From assembly GCA_949292785.1 (NCBI GenBank), contig CASFBK010000009.1, positions 1 to 64,000 of the forward strand: 64,000 bases of DNA, written 5' to 3'. The stretch is from an uncultured Eubacteriales bacterium. GTDB lineage: Bacteria > Bacillota > Clostridia > Lachnospirales > Lachnospiraceae. Made by a program: the position numbers and the translations under genes. Below the pieces are notes generated by a model. It had not been told where the DNA came from and did not search any database. It saw nothing but the letters and a program-made list of their open reading frames with translations. Of the stretch, positions 52,737 to 61,871 are shown in pieces. The first letter of the stretch is position 1. Every line of letters starts with the position of its first letter.

Positions 52737-53921
52737 TTAGTATTTTTCTACGATTGTAGAGCAGCCCATTCCACCGCCGATACACAGTGTTGCAAGACCT
52801 CTGTTTGCTCCGCTCTTCTGCATCTCATGTAATAATGTAACAAGGATACGGCATCCGGAAGCTCCTACCGGGTGTCCTAAAGCGATTGCTCCACCGTTTA
52901 CGTTTACCTTGGACATATCGAAGTTCAAATCTCTTGCAACTGCGATAGACTGAGCAGCGAATGCTTCGTTTGCTTCAATTAAATCAATATCATCAATAGA
53001 AAGACCTGTTCTTTCTAATACTTTCTTAGTAGAAGCAACCGGTCCAACACCCATGATTTCAGGCTCAACTCCGCCAAGTGCTCCAGCTACCCATGTAGCC
53101 ATTGGTGTAACACCAAGTTCTTTTGCCTTTTCTTCGCTCATAACAACGATTGCTGCTGCACCATCGTTGATACCGGAAGCATTACCAGCAGTAACAAGAC
53201 CGCCGTCTTTTCCAGAACAGCACTTTAAGCTGCTTAAGGATTCTGCTGTTGTTCCGGCACGAGGTCCTTCATCTTTTGCGAACATAACAGTTTCTCTCTT
53301 AACTTTTACAGGAACTGGTACGATTTCGTCATCGAATTTGCCTTCTGCGATAGCTTTTTCGCATTTCTGCTGGCTGTTTGCAGAGAACTCATCCAGTTCT
53401 TCTCTTGTAATACCATATTTATCACATACGTTTTCTGCTGTAATCATCATGTGGTAATGATTGAATGCATCTGTTAATGCATCGTTTACCATAGTATCGA
53501 TGATTGTTGCATTATTCATACGATATCCGAAACGGGCTTTTGTCATAGCATATGGAGCCATGGACATGTTTTCCATACCACCTGCAACCACGATATCTGC
53601 CTGTCCTGCCATAATCATGTTTGCTGCCTCATTTACACATTTCAGACCGGAACCACATACTACATTCAATGTGAATGCTGGTACTTCGATTGGTAAGCCT
53701 GCTTTGATAGATGCCTGACGAGCAACGTTCTGTCCCTGTGCTGCCTGGATAACACATCCCATCATAACTTCATCTACCTGTTCCGGCTTAACACCAGCTC
53801 TGTTCAATGCTTCTTTGATTACGATTGCACCTAAATCAACAGCTGGAGTATTGCTTAATGCTCCGCCCATTTTACCGATTGCGGTACGACATGCGCCTGC
53901 TAAAACTACTTTCTTTGCCAT
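52737..53921 (-). CDS. thlA: Acetyl-CoA acetyltransferase (thiolase)
   Basis: A 394-residue thiolase. The nucleophilic Cys lies in NVVCGSGLK near 88, with GHPVGASGC near 350 and CIGGGMG near 380 supplying the other active-site residues. It condenses two acetyl-CoA to acetoacetyl-CoA, the first step of butyrate formation. It is the first gene of the cluster, with a near-consensus promoter about 150 bp upstream and an AT-rich hairpin in the leader. Confidence 0.94.
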   Translation of the reverse strand: MAKKVVLAGACRTAIGKMGGALSNTPAVDLGAIVIKEALNRAGVKPEQVDEVMMGCVIQAAQGQNVARQASIKAGLPIEVPAFTLNVVCGSGLKCVNEAANMIMAGQADIVVAGGMENMSMAPYAMTKARFGYRMNNATIIDTMVNDALTDAFNHYHMMITAENVCDKYGITREELDEFSANSQQKCEKAIAEGKFDDEIVPVPVKVKRETVMFAKDEGPRAGTTAESLSSLKCCSGKDGGLVTAGNASGINDGAAAIVVMSEEKAKELGVTPMATWVAGALGGVEPEIMGVGPVASTKKVLERTGLSIDDIDLIEANEAFAAQSIAVARDLNFDMSKVNVNGGAIALGHPVGASGCRILVTLLHEMQKSGANRGLATLCIGGGMGCSTIVEKY

Positions 53922-54002
53922 TTCTTCGTCTCCTTTTTATTATATACTTATTAACTTTCCGCTGAAAACAATGGATGATTTTCCTATGCCGTATGTATGT
54001 TA

Positions 54003-54030
54003 TTTTTTTAACAATCTTTTGTTAAAAAAA
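54003..54030. promoter_or_regulatory. AT hairpin in the thl leader
   Basis: A 12-bp stem around TTAACAA-TCTT-TTGTTAA lies between the thl promoter and start codon. It may be a structural or regulatory element. The half-site order is opposite to that of the Rex consensus. Confidence 0.45.
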
Positions 54031-54068
54031 AAGGAAACAGGCATTGTTTTCTTTCCTGCGATAAATTT

Positions 54069-54097
54069 ATCCTAGCACATATGAAGCTAAAATGCAA
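54069..54097 (-). promoter_or_regulatory. Promoter of the butyrate cluster
   Basis: Minus-strand TTGCAT (54092-54097), a 17-bp spacer and TAGGAT (54069-54074), giving a leader of about 140 nt before thl. Confidence 0.65.
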
Positions 54098-54196
54098 GGA
54101 AAATCTTCCCCTTTCACGTCTTATCACCACTCCTGCATTTTCTTCTCTCTTTGTGTAACTTTGTTATATTTTTATCATTCTTCCGGCTCATTTCCG

Positions 54197-54244
54197 TACA
54201 AAAAAGGTCGGTTTTTGTCTATTCTGCACAATAACCAACCTTTT
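54197..54244 (-). terminator. Terminator of the cell-wall hydrolase gene
   Basis: A 12-bp stem (54233-54244 with 54202-54213, one G-U pair) is followed on the minus strand by a T run, about 17 bp past the stop codon. Confidence 0.75.
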
Positions 54245-54260
54245 GCCATTTTCTATTGTA

Positions 54261-55445
54261 TTAATAAAAAACATGATTTCCAATCACAATTCCCGCGATT
54301 GTTCCTGTATTTCTTCTAAAATACAAACAATCTACGGTAATCCTTCCACCGAGGACCTCTGCTGCCGCCTGTACGCAAGACGCATCTGCCCCTTCCGCTA
54401 AAACCGCAGCGAACCGTCCGCTTGCCACAGGTGAGAATTGTCCGCTCTGATAAATGACCCCTGCGATACTGTTCGGAAAGTAAGAACTTCTCACACGGTT
54501 TATGACCACACTTCCCACTGCCAGCTTGCCCTCATAGCTTTCTCCTCCGGCTTCGCACTGTATCAGTGCCGCTAAAAGCGCCTGGTCGGAAGCATCCGCA
54601 ATCAACGGAGTATTGTTCTGTCCTTGCTGCTCCTGTTCCTGCTGTTGCCTCAGTTCCTCCTCCTGCTGACGGATTTCCTCCAGTCTTTTGGCATCCTCTG
54701 CCGCTTTCTGTGCCTCTAACTGTTCTTCGTATTCTTTCTGTTTTTCAATTTCTGCTTCGTAGCTTGCCGCATCTGCCTTTGCTGCTGCTAACTGTTCTTT
54801 TGCCGCTGTCAGCTTTTGTGACGTACTGTTTACCAGGGATGCCAGTTCCTGCTTCTTTGCGGCTTCCTGCTGTTGCAGTGCCACAAGCTCTGCTTCCTGC
54901 GCCTCTAACTGTTGTTCCTTGCTTGCAATTTCTTCCTTGGTCGCCCGATAGGTATCCAGCATGTTACGGTCATATTCATGAATACTTACAATGTATTCAC
55001 TGCGATTTAGAAAATCTACAATACTATTGGATTCCATGAGTATTTCCAGCATACTGTCCGTATCCATTTCATACATAAACTGAATCCGCTTTTTCATGGC
55101 ATCGTACTGCTGTTGTTCCTGTACTTTTGCCGCTTCTAAATCCACCTTTGTCTGTTCCAGTTCTTCCCTGGTACTTTTTAATTGCGCTTCTGTCTCATTT
55201 AATTCATTGGTTGCCTGTGCCAGGCTTTCATCCAGTTCTTTTAAATCTCCTATCAGACTGTCTGCGGAATCGGAAAGGGCATCTGCCTGCTGCTGTGCTT
55301 CTTCCTTTTTTTCTTCCAGTTCATCTATATTATCCCTTACTTCATCAATCTGACTTTGGGTGGCCTGAATGGTCCCTCCGTACAGGCTGCTTATGAAACA
55401 AATCAACAAGAGCGTTCCTGTGATTTTCTTTACCATCTTATTCAT
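54261..55445 (-). CDS. Secreted cell-wall hydrolase, coiled coil plus SleB domain
   Basis: A 394-residue secreted protein: signal peptide (1-28), a long coiled coil (about 32-275, rich in Glu/Gln/Ala, like PcsB/CwlO N-termini), a Gln/Glu-rich linker, and a C-terminal Hydrolase_2 (SleB/CwlJ) domain (about 290-394) with the QCEAGGESYEGK segment holding the likely catalytic Glu. It probably cleaves peptidoglycan during growth or sporulation. The ATG at 55445 was chosen because it starts the signal peptide and has AAGGAG; reading extends to 55553. Confidence 0.85.
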   Translation of the reverse strand: MNKMVKKITGTLLLICFISSLYGGTIQATQSQIDEVRDNIDELEEKKEEAQQQADALSDSADSLIGDLKELDESLAQATNELNETEAQLKSTREELEQTKVDLEAAKVQEQQQYDAMKKRIQFMYEMDTDSMLEILMESNSIVDFLNRSEYIVSIHEYDRNMLDTYRATKEEIASKEQQLEAQEAELVALQQQEAAKKQELASLVNSTSQKLTAAKEQLAAAKADAASYEAEIEKQKEYEEQLEAQKAAEDAKRLEEIRQQEEELRQQQEQEQQGQNNTPLIADASDQALLAALIQCEAGGESYEGKLAVGSVVINRVRSSYFPNSIAGVIYQSGQFSPVASGRFAAVLAEGADASCVQAAAEVLGGRITVDCLYFRRNTGTIAGIVIGNHVFY

Positions 55446-55548
55446 GTCATGCTCCTTATCTTTTATCTTAAGAAATCCTGACTCCTTCTCTATCATATCT
55501 TCCAACCGCTTTTTTTGCAAGCGGGATTTGGCTTTTTTCCAAAAACAT

Positions 55549-55581
55549 ACCAAAAGCCAGACAGCAGCGCTGCCCGGCTTT
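55549..55581 (-). terminator. galE terminator
   Basis: A 13-bp stem with two G-U pairs (55569-55581 with 55553-55565) and a 3-nt loop, followed on the minus strand by a short T run. Confidence 0.7.
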
Positions 55582-55607
55582 CTTATCTTTCACGTCTGTT
55601 TTTATTA

Positions 55608-56624
55608 TTACTTCCGATATCCATCCGGATTCATGCTCTGCCATCTCCAGGAATCTGCGCACATCCGCTCTATTCCGTATTCTGCTTCCCAGCCCAGTTC
55701 TCTTTTTGCCTTAGACGCATCGGAATAACAGGTTGCAATGTCTCCTGCTCTTCTTGGCTTTATCTCATAAGGAATCTCTTTCCCACATGCCTTTTCATAT
55801 GCCTTTACCACATCCAGCACGCTGTAGCCGATACCGGTTCCAAGATTGTAAATGCTTACGCCGGAATTGTCCTCTATTTTCTTTAATGCCTTTACATGCC
55901 CCTTCGCAAGGTCTACCACATGGATATAATCACGCACACCGGTTCCATCCGGAGTATCGTAATCATTTCCAAATACACCCAGGCATTTCAGCTTGCCTAC
56001 TGCCACCTGTGCAATGTACGGCACCAAATTGTTGGGAATTCCCTTTGGGTCTTCTCCTATGAGCCCGCTCTCATGTGCGCCAATCGGATTAAAGTAACGA
56101 AGCAGCACCACATTCCACTCCGGGTCTGCCACATGGAAATCCGTAAGAATCTGCTCTAACATTCCCTTGGTCTGCCCGTATGGATTGGTAATCTTGCCCT
56201 TCGGACACTCTTCTGTAATAGGAATGATAGCAGGGTCTCCATACACCGTCGCTGAGGAAGAGAAAATGATATTCTTCACACCATGCCCCCGCATCACATC
56301 ACACAACACCAAAGTTCCTGCAATATTATTATAATAATATTCTAATGGCTTGCTTACAGACTCGCCCACTGCTTTTAATCCTGCAAAGTGGATGACGCTG
56401 TCAATTTTTTCCGTATCAAAAATCTTTTCCAGTGCCTCTCTGTCCAGAATATCTGCTTCATAGAACGGAATCTTTACACCTGTAATCTGCTCTACTCTTT
56501 TTACTGCTTCTTCACTGGAATTTACCAGATTGTCTACCACTACTACTTCATATCCTGCATTTATTAATTCGATGCAGGTGTGACTTCCAATATATCCAGC
56601 TCCGCCAGTTACTAAAATTGCCAT
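55608..56624 (-). CDS. galE: UDP-glucose 4-epimerase
   Basis: A 338-residue short-chain dehydrogenase-type epimerase. It has the N-terminal [13 protein letters not shown] site, SSSATVYG with the catalytic Ser, and YGQTK with the catalytic Tyr-x3-Lys. It interconverts UDP-Glc and UDP-Gal (and often UDP-GlcNAc/GalNAc). It follows nahK and the nucleotidyltransferase gene on the same strand but has its own extended -10 promoter at 56667-56695. Together they fit Leloir-type use of lacto-N-biose or galacto-N-biose. Confidence 0.93.
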   Translation of the reverse strand: MAILVTGGAGYIGSHTCIELINAGYEVVVVDNLVNSSEEAVKRVEQITGVKIPFYEADILDREALEKIFDTEKIDSVIHFAGLKAVGESVSKPLEYYYNNIAGTLVLCDVMRGHGVKNIIFSSSATVYGDPAIIPITEECPKGKITNPYGQTKGMLEQILTDFHVADPEWNVVLLRYFNPIGAHESGLIGEDPKGIPNNLVPYIAQVAVGKLKCLGVFGNDYDTPDGTGVRDYIHVVDLAKGHVKALKKIEDNSGVSIYNLGTGIGYSVLDVVKAYEKACGKEIPYEIKPRRAGDIATCYSDASKAKRELGWEAEYGIERMCADSWRWQSMNPDGYRK

Positions 56625-56666
56625 AATATTCCCTCCTCAAATCTAATGTGTACTGTTACTATAATG

Positions 56667-56695
56667 ATTATAGCACAGCCCTTTCGGGATGGAAA
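56667..56695 (-). promoter_or_regulatory. galE promoter
   Basis: Minus-strand extended -10 TGC-TATAAT (TATAAT at 56667-56672) with a weak -35 TTTCCA at 56690-56695 and a 17-bp spacer. Confidence 0.6.
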
Positions 56696-56822
56696 CTTTT
56701 CAGAAACAGATTTCCGATTTTCTACGTTTCACCTATATTTCCTGCTTTTTTCCAAATTTTTTTCATTAATTTTTAGTAAATTTGCACATTGTTTGCTCGT
56801 TATTTCAGTAAAACTTTACTTG

Positions 56823-57926
56823 CTATTTGAAACACTCTGCTACAATCTGCTCCATACGGCTCCATTTTTCTTCCATATCAGCCACCAGCTTCATCTGAGT
56901 TCTGGCACGGTCAAGATTGTGTCCCTCCCGATGGGTCTTAAAATACACATCTCCCTGTAAATAATCGGTCAGGAAACGCATCCCACATTCATAAGTCATC
57001 ACTTTGGCTCCCATAGGAAGCATCTTAATCTCCGTCTCCGTCAGTCTGCCGCCACAGCCCTTTAAAAATCCTTTCACATAAAGCTCAAAGAGATGCAAAT
57101 CGCAGCTCACCTTAGACAAATCTCTTTCATCTTCGTCAGCAGTGCTGGCACCAAAACGAATGGAATCTCCAAAATCGTTTACCGAAAGTCCCGGCATTAC
57201 CGTATCCAGGTCAATGACACAGATTCCCTTTCTGGTCCTTTTATCCATCATAATATTATTCAGCTTTGTATCATTGTGGGTCACACGAAGCGGCAGTTTT
57301 CCTTCTGCCAGCATTTTTCCGAGTACCTGGGATACTTCTTCTCTTTCTTTAAAAAATGCGATTTCCTCCTGCACCTTGGCTGCCCTGCCGCAGGTATCCT
57401 CTTCCACTGCTTTTAAAAAGGTTCTATAACGGGCTTGCGTATCGTGAAATCCCGGTATGGTCTCATGCAGTGTTTCCGCCGGATAATCAGAAAGTAGCTG
57501 CTGAAAGTTTCCAAATGCCACCGCGCTTTCATAGAAATCCTGCTCCGACTCTACTCTGTCAAAGCTTACCGCATCTTCCACCATGTTGTACATCCGCCAG
57601 TATTCCCCTGCCGCATCACGATAAAAACTTTTTCCATCCTTTGACAAAATTACGTTCAGAGTCTCCCGGCTGCTGTCTCCTCCCGCCTTTTCTATCTTTT
57701 CTTTCAAAAAAGAAGTGACTCCCAGAATATTTTCCATTACCTCTTCCGGATGAATAAAGATACTTCGATTCATACGCTGCAGGATATAAGGCTTCTCCGC
57801 CTTCACCAGAAAGGTGTCGTTAATATGTCCGCTTCCATATCCTGCCGCACTTTTTGCACTGCCCGTTATCTGAAATTCTTTCGTTACTGCTAATGCCTGT
57901 TTCTCCAGTTCCATCTGACGTTCCAT
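56823..57926 (-). CDS. nahK: N-acetylhexosamine 1-kinase-like phosphotransferase
   Basis: A 367-residue APH-fold kinase very like Bifidobacterium NahK. It has the GYGSGHINDTF nucleotide loop near 30-40, VTHNDTKLNNIMMD with the catalytic Asp near 218, and VIDLDTVMPG near 237 for Mg2+ binding. NahK phosphorylates GlcNAc/GalNAc at C1 after phosphorolysis of lacto-N-biose or galacto-N-biose. It lies between the nucleotidyltransferase and galE genes. No lacto-N-biose phosphorylase gene is in the window. Confidence 0.83.
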   Translation of the reverse strand: MERQMELEKQALAVTKEFQITGSAKSAAGYGSGHINDTFLVKAEKPYILQRMNRSIFIHPEEVMENILGVTSFLKEKIEKAGGDSSRETLNVILSKDGKSFYRDAAGEYWRMYNMVEDAVSFDRVESEQDFYESAVAFGNFQQLLSDYPAETLHETIPGFHDTQARYRTFLKAVEEDTCGRAAKVQEEIAFFKEREEVSQVLGKMLAEGKLPLRVTHNDTKLNNIMMDKRTRKGICVIDLDTVMPGLSVNDFGDSIRFGASTADEDERDLSKVSCDLHLFELYVKGFLKGCGGRLTETEIKMLPMGAKVMTYECGMRFLTDYLQGDVYFKTHREGHNLDRARTQMKLVADMEEKWSRMEQIVAECFK

Positions 57927-57976
57927 AGCTAATCCTTCTCCTTTCCTTCGGTCCGGATTCTGCCCTTCTACGCTGT

Positions 57977-58891
57977 CTAAAATTCCTCCGGATACCTTCC
58001 CTGTTTCTTTAAGCCTGCAATGGCATTTACCACCATTTCTTTGTCATCCTTATAAGTTACACCATACCATTTATCACTTGAGGTAAGTACCTGTACACTG
58101 GCTTTCCCCTGCTGCAACAGCTCATCTACAGCAAATGGAAGGAAATACTCGCTCTTCAATGGATTCTTTGGTAATTCCTCCTTTAAGAACTTTTGAAATC
58201 CCGCTTCCAGCTCCTTGATTATACTCTTAGAAAATCCCCACATGTTCATGGAAACCGTACTGTCCATGGGAAGTTCATGCCAGGTAGCTCCATCATCCTC
58301 CGTGTAAGCTGCCCCGCCATTTCTTTTTTCAATATGAGTTCTTTCATGAATATCAGTCAAAAATCCTGCCTCATCCGTCTCACACACGCCTCTTGCCACA
58401 TGACCGTTATCCGTCAGGGTATTTTTCAGCGCATATCCAACCATGGTATAGCGATATATTTCATCATCCTGATGACTTACCAGATAATCGTAAATGACCT
58501 TATAAGCATCCCTTCCATAGTAATCATCTGCATTGATGACTGCAAAAGGTCCGTCAATCACATCCTTACAGCATAAAACTGCATGACCGGTTCCAAAAGG
58601 CTTTTCTCTTCCCTCCGGAATCTGAAAACCTTCCGGCAACTTACTTAATTCCTGATATACATACTCTACCTGAATCTTCTTCTCCATACGGTTTCCGATT
58701 ACCTCTTTAAAAGCCTCTTCATTTTCCTTTTTAATAATAAATATAACTTTTTCAAATCCCGCTTTTATCGCATCGTATATAGAAAAATCAATAATAATGT
58801 GTCCCTGCGCATCAATTGGATCAATCTGTTTCAAGCCCCCATAGCGGCTCCCCATTCCTGCTGCCATGATGACTAATACTGGTTTTTTCAT
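57977..58891 (-). CDS. Sugar-1-phosphate nucleotidyltransferase
   Basis: A 304-residue NTP-transferase. The nucleotide-binding motif AAGMGSRYGGLKQ is at about 9-21, with NADDYYG near 110 providing the metal-binding Asp. It probably makes UDP-hexose or UDP-HexNAc from UTP and the sugar 1-phosphate formed by NahK, a part played by a different enzyme (LnpC) in Bifidobacterium. The second of two close ATG codons (58891) has better spacing from AAGGAGG. It is the first gene of the nahK unit and divergent from an AraC gene. Confidence 0.8.
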   Translation of the reverse strand: MKKPVLVIMAAGMGSRYGGLKQIDPIDAQGHIIIDFSIYDAIKAGFEKVIFIIKKENEEAFKEVIGNRMEKKIQVEYVYQELSKLPEGFQIPEGREKPFGTGHAVLCCKDVIDGPFAVINADDYYGRDAYKVIYDYLVSHQDDEIYRYTMVGYALKNTLTDNGHVARGVCETDEAGFLTDIHERTHIEKRNGGAAYTEDDGATWHELPMDSTVSMNMWGFSKSIIKELEAGFQKFLKEELPKNPLKSEYFLPFAVDELLQQGKASVQVLTSSDKWYGVTYKDDKEMVVNAIAGLKKQGRYPEEF

Positions 58892-58960
58892 TTTCATACC
58901 CTCCTTAAGGTAATTATCCTTTTGTTCTATATCATGATAATATAAAAAAAAGGTTCTGTA

Positions 58961-58991
58961 TTTGCACAATTTTTTTGCTTTTTTGCACAAT
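58961..58991. promoter_or_regulatory. Direct-repeat AraC-type sites
   Basis: TTTGCACAAT occurs at 58961-58970 and 58982-58991, exactly 21 bp apart, i.e. on the same DNA face. Tandem half-sites of this spacing between an AraC gene and the divergent operon are typical for AraC-family activators. Confidence 0.65.
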
Positions 58992-59037
58992 AATATGTTA
59001 AAATAACGTTAGTAAATGTTCCACGAAAGGAGTCCAT

Positions 59038-59931
59038 ATGGATTTTTACAAATATTCCCTGACCAGGCTTTTTGATATTCCACAAATTATTACGATACAT
59101 TATTTTGAATATGGCGCCGACTTCTCCTTTGCTGGGGAATCCCATGACTTCTGGGAATTTCTGTGTGTGGACAAAGGAGAAGTTACCGTCGCTGCCGGCA
59201 CAAACATGCATCACCTGAAAAAAGGAGATATTATTTTCCATAAACCCAATGAATTTCATACTGTAAGCACCAATGGCATCACTGCTCCCAACCTGGTGGT
59301 AGTCTCCTTTGTATGCACTTCTCCTGCCATGGATTTTTTTGAAGATAGAATCTGCCTGCTGGGAGAACGGGAGCGCAATCTGCTTGCTGCTATTATTGCC
59401 GAGGCTTCTCATGCCTTCACGACTCCTCTGGATAATCCTTACACCCGCCGTCTGGAAAAAAATCCACAGCAGCCCCCGGGAGCGGAGCAAATGATTCAGC
59501 TATCGTTAGAACAGTTTTTGATTTCCCTTTACCGCAGAGAAGCTTCTGCGAACACAAAACAGCTTCTTACAAAATCGGTAAAATTAAAACAGGACGAGGA
59601 AACTTTTGCACACATCCTGTCTTATATGAACGCCCATATATCGGAATCGTTGACCATTGAACAAATCTGCCATGACAATCTCCTTGGGCGCTCCCAGCTT
59701 CAGAAATTGTTCCGCGCCAAATGTGATTGCGGTATTATTGATTATTTTTCCCATATGAAAATTACCCGTGCCAAGGAACTGATTCGGGAAAAAAATATGA
59801 ATTTCACTCAGATTGCAGATGTGCTGGGATATACCTCTATTCACTATTTTTCCCGACAGTTCAAAAAAATCACGGGGATGAGCCCGTCAGAGTATGCACT
59901 CTCAATTAAGGCAATGTCGGAAAAACACTAA
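59038..59931 (+). CDS. AraC-family regulator of the nahK/galE group
   Basis: A 297-residue AraC regulator. An N-terminal cupin-like sensing domain (around HHLKKGDIIFHKPNEFHTV) precedes the double helix-turn-helix (about 195-290, with IADVLGYTSIHYFSRQFKK). This is the sugar-responsive type. It is divergent from the nucleotidyltransferase-nahK genes and probably activates them through the 21-bp-spaced repeats at 58961-58991. AAAGGAG precedes the ATG. Confidence 0.85.
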   Translation: MDFYKYSLTRLFDIPQIITIHYFEYGADFSFAGESHDFWEFLCVDKGEVTVAAGTNMHHLKKGDIIFHKPNEFHTVSTNGITAPNLVVVSFVCTSPAMDFFEDRICLLGERERNLLAAIIAEASHAFTTPLDNPYTRRLEKNPQQPPGAEQMIQLSLEQFLISLYRREASANTKQLLTKSVKLKQDEETFAHILSYMNAHISESLTIEQICHDNLLGRSQLQKLFRAKCDCGIIDYFSHMKITRAKELIREKNMNFTQIADVLGYTSIHYFSRQFKKITGMSPSEYALSIKAMSEKH

Positions 59932-59948
59932 ATGATTCCCGAAAGACG

Positions 59949-59985
59949 AAAAGCCCCGAAACAACAAAGTTTCGGGACTTTTTAA
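59949..59985. terminator. Bidirectional terminator between AraC gene and efp
   Basis: Stem AAAAGCCCCGAAAC with GTTTCGGGACTTTT (59949-59962 and 59969-59982, one mismatch) with A/T runs on both sides. Confidence 0.8.
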
Positions 59986-60009
59986 CCTCAACTAATTACC
60001 ATCTTAAAA

Positions 60010-60567
60010 CTATACTCTGGACAGATATTCACCTGTTCTGGTATCAATCTTAATCACATCATCCTGCTCAACAAATAAAGGTACATATACCGTTGCTCCT
60101 GTTTCTACAACAGCCGGCTTTGTTGCACCGGTAGCTGTATCACCTTTGAATCCCGGCTCGGTATCTGTAATCTGTAATTCCACGAACAGAGGTGGTTCTA
60201 CGGCAAATACGTTTCCGTTATGGGAACACATTTTAACCATTTCGTTCTCTTTTACAAATTTTAATGCATCGCCGATTGTCTCTGCATCCAGAGCAATCTG
60301 CTCATAACTCTCAACGTCCATGAAATGATATAAATCTCCATCGGAATATAAATACTGCATGTCCGCTCTGTCGATACGTGCCTGCGGACATTTTTCAGTA
60401 GGACGGAATGTCTTTTCTACTACACCGCCATTCTTGATGTTCTTTAACTTAGTTCTAACAAAGGCTGCACCTTTTCCTGGTTTTACATGCTGGAATTCAA
60501 TAATCTGGTAAATGTTATTATCTAATTCTATCGTAATACCATTTCTAAAATCTCCTGCTGAAATCAT
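60010..60567 (-). CDS. efp: Translation elongation factor P
   Basis: A 185-residue three-domain EF-P that relieves ribosome stalling at polyproline stretches. The KPGKGAAF loop near 30-38 carries the residue that interacts with the P-site tRNA; the C-terminal signature region around [11 protein letters not shown] is complete. It is a single gene with its own promoter and a small GGGCG/CGCCC hairpin in its leader (60594-60608). Confidence 0.96.
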   Translation of the reverse strand: MISAGDFRNGITIELDNNIYQIIEFQHVKPGKGAAFVRTKLKNIKNGGVVEKTFRPTEKCPQARIDRADMQYLYSDGDLYHFMDVESYEQIALDAETIGDALKFVKENEMVKMCSHNGNVFAVEPPLFVELQITDTEPGFKGDTATGATKPAVVETGATVYVPLFVEQDDVIKIDTRTGEYLSRV

Positions 60568-60620
60568 TTGAATTTCCTCCTTAAGCTACTTATGGGCGCA
60601 TTTCGCCCTACGTTTCTTCC

Positions 60621-60649
60621 ATTTTATACTAAACAGTCATATATTTCAA
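60621..60649 (-). promoter_or_regulatory. efp promoter
   Basis: Minus-strand TTGAAA (60644-60649), a 17-bp spacer and TAAAAT (60621-60626). Confidence 0.6.
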
Positions 60650-60687
60650 CCTTTTTTTGTTACGTTGTAAAGGTTTGTGGTACTCTT

Positions 60688-61134
60688 CTAACATTCCCGC
60701 TGTTCTATTTCGGAAATCATATCCACCCGGTTCTGATGTCTTCCGCCTAAAAATTCTGCTTCAAGATAAGATTTTACGATATCTTTTGCAAGCTCGCTTC
60801 CTACGATTCTTGCCCCAAATGCAATAATATTGGCATTGTTATGTTCCTTGATTAAGTGTGCTGTAGTTACATCAGAGCAAACGCCACAGCGCACTCCCTT
60901 TACTTTATTTGCCGCCATAGAGATTCCCACTCCTGTGCCGCAGATTAAAATACCACAGTCTGCTTCACCGGATACAACAGCACGTCCTACTTTTTCACCA
61001 AATTCCGGATAATTGCAGCTCTCATGTCCATCTGTTCCAAAGTTAATCACTTCATGTCCAAGACTTTTGACATACTCCATAATCTCCATTTTTAAATCTG
61101 TAGCAGCATGATCATTTCCTATTGCAATCTTCAT
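60688..61134 (-). CDS. rpiB: Ribose-5-phosphate isomerase B
   Basis: A 148-residue RpiB/LacAB-family isomerase. GNDHAA at the N-terminus, the active-site Cys in ILICGTGVGIS near 65, and NNANIIAFGAR are all present. It interconverts ribose 5-phosphate and ribulose 5-phosphate. It follows the YqeG-like gene by 34 bp on the same strand and may be co-transcribed with it. Confidence 0.93.
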   Translation of the reverse strand: MKIAIGNDHAATDLKMEIMEYVKSLGHEVINFGTDGHESCNYPEFGEKVGRAVVSGEADCGILICGTGVGISMAANKVKGVRCGVCSDVTTAHLIKEHNNANIIAFGARIVGSELAKDIVKSYLEAEFLGGRHQNRVDMISEIEQREC

Positions 61135-61168
61135 TTTCGATTCCTTTCTATTCCTCTTTGTTTTCCTT

Positions 61169-61675
61169 TTATATTTTCTTTCTTAAACTTCTTTTATAAA
61201 AGAATAATACGATTTTCTCTAAATAACGCTTCAGGACAATCTGTATCTCTTCCTTTGGATGTATCGGCTGCGTCAGAATTGTACGGATTCCTGCCCGGTT
61301 CGCACCGTATACATCGGTAAAAATCTGGTCTCCTACGAACAACGTATTCTCCCTTGTAGTTCCCATCAGCTCCATTGCCCGCTCATATCCGCTGACCTTC
61401 GGTTTTCCTGCCTTGAAAATATAATCCACCTGAACCTCATCATTGAACATCTTCACGCGCGGTTCCTTGTTATTGGATAACAGACAGCAACGATATCCCA
61501 GCTCCTTTAGCGCCGCAAACAATGCCTTTGCCCTGTCATCTGCCGGTGCTCCATGGGGAACCAGTGTATTATCAATATCAAAGATAATACCGCGGTACCC
61601 GTCGTGATACAGCTTTTCAAAATCTATACCATAGGCAGATTCTAAATATTCTCCCGGATAAAATTTTTTAAACAT
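61169..61675 (-). CDS. YqeG-family HAD phosphatase
   Basis: A 168-residue HAD-superfamily IIIA phosphatase. FDIDNTLVPHG supplies motif I Asp nucleophile and second Asp near 32-34; LLSNN is motif II, and GDQIFTDVYGANRAG is motif IV. In Firmicutes YqeG-family proteins are widespread and of unsettled substrate; a phosphatidylglycerophosphatase-like role has been suggested for relatives. The ATG at 61675 follows AGGAGAG. Confidence 0.87.
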   Translation of the reverse strand: MFKKFYPGEYLESAYGIDFEKLYHDGYRGIIFDIDNTLVPHGAPADDRAKALFAALKELGYRCCLLSNNKEPRVKMFNDEVQVDYIFKAGKPKVSGYERAMELMGTTRENTLFVGDQIFTDVYGANRAGIRTILTQPIHPKEEIQIVLKRYLEKIVLFFYKRSLRKKI

Positions 61676-61767
61676 ACATCTCTCCTGTATTTTGGTTTTT
61701 GTCCTTTGCAAGTATAACACCCTGCTCCTATTTGTGCAAGGAATTTTCCTGTAATAGCGGTTTTAGG

Positions 61768-61843
61768 CGGAGTGCTTTTTGCTCTGTAGTAATCACAATT
61801 TTACACTTTAACGCAACACAGTATTCCCTATAGAGCAAAAAAA
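61768..61843. repeat. Dispersed inverted-repeat element, copy 2
   Basis: The partner of 171-246. Arms lie at 61776-61789 and 61828-61841 (one mismatch) around a 38-bp centre. Its right end merges with the T tract of the nrdR terminator, exactly as copy 1 does at csoR. Confidence 0.7.
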
Positions 61844-61866
61844 GAACTTCGTTTGACGAAGTTCTT
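61836..61866 (-). terminator. nrdR terminator
   Basis: Perfect 11-bp stem AAGAACTTCGT / ACGAAGTTCTT (61842-61852 with 61856-61866), followed on the minus strand by a T run that continues into the dispersed repeat. Confidence 0.85.
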
Positions 61867-61871
61867 CCACA

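Noticed and set aside
54003-54030. Possible Rex operator in the thl leader
   Set aside because: The half-sites are in the order TTAACAA...TTGTTAA; the Rex consensus is TTGTTAA-N4-TTAACAA. I kept it only as a hairpin.
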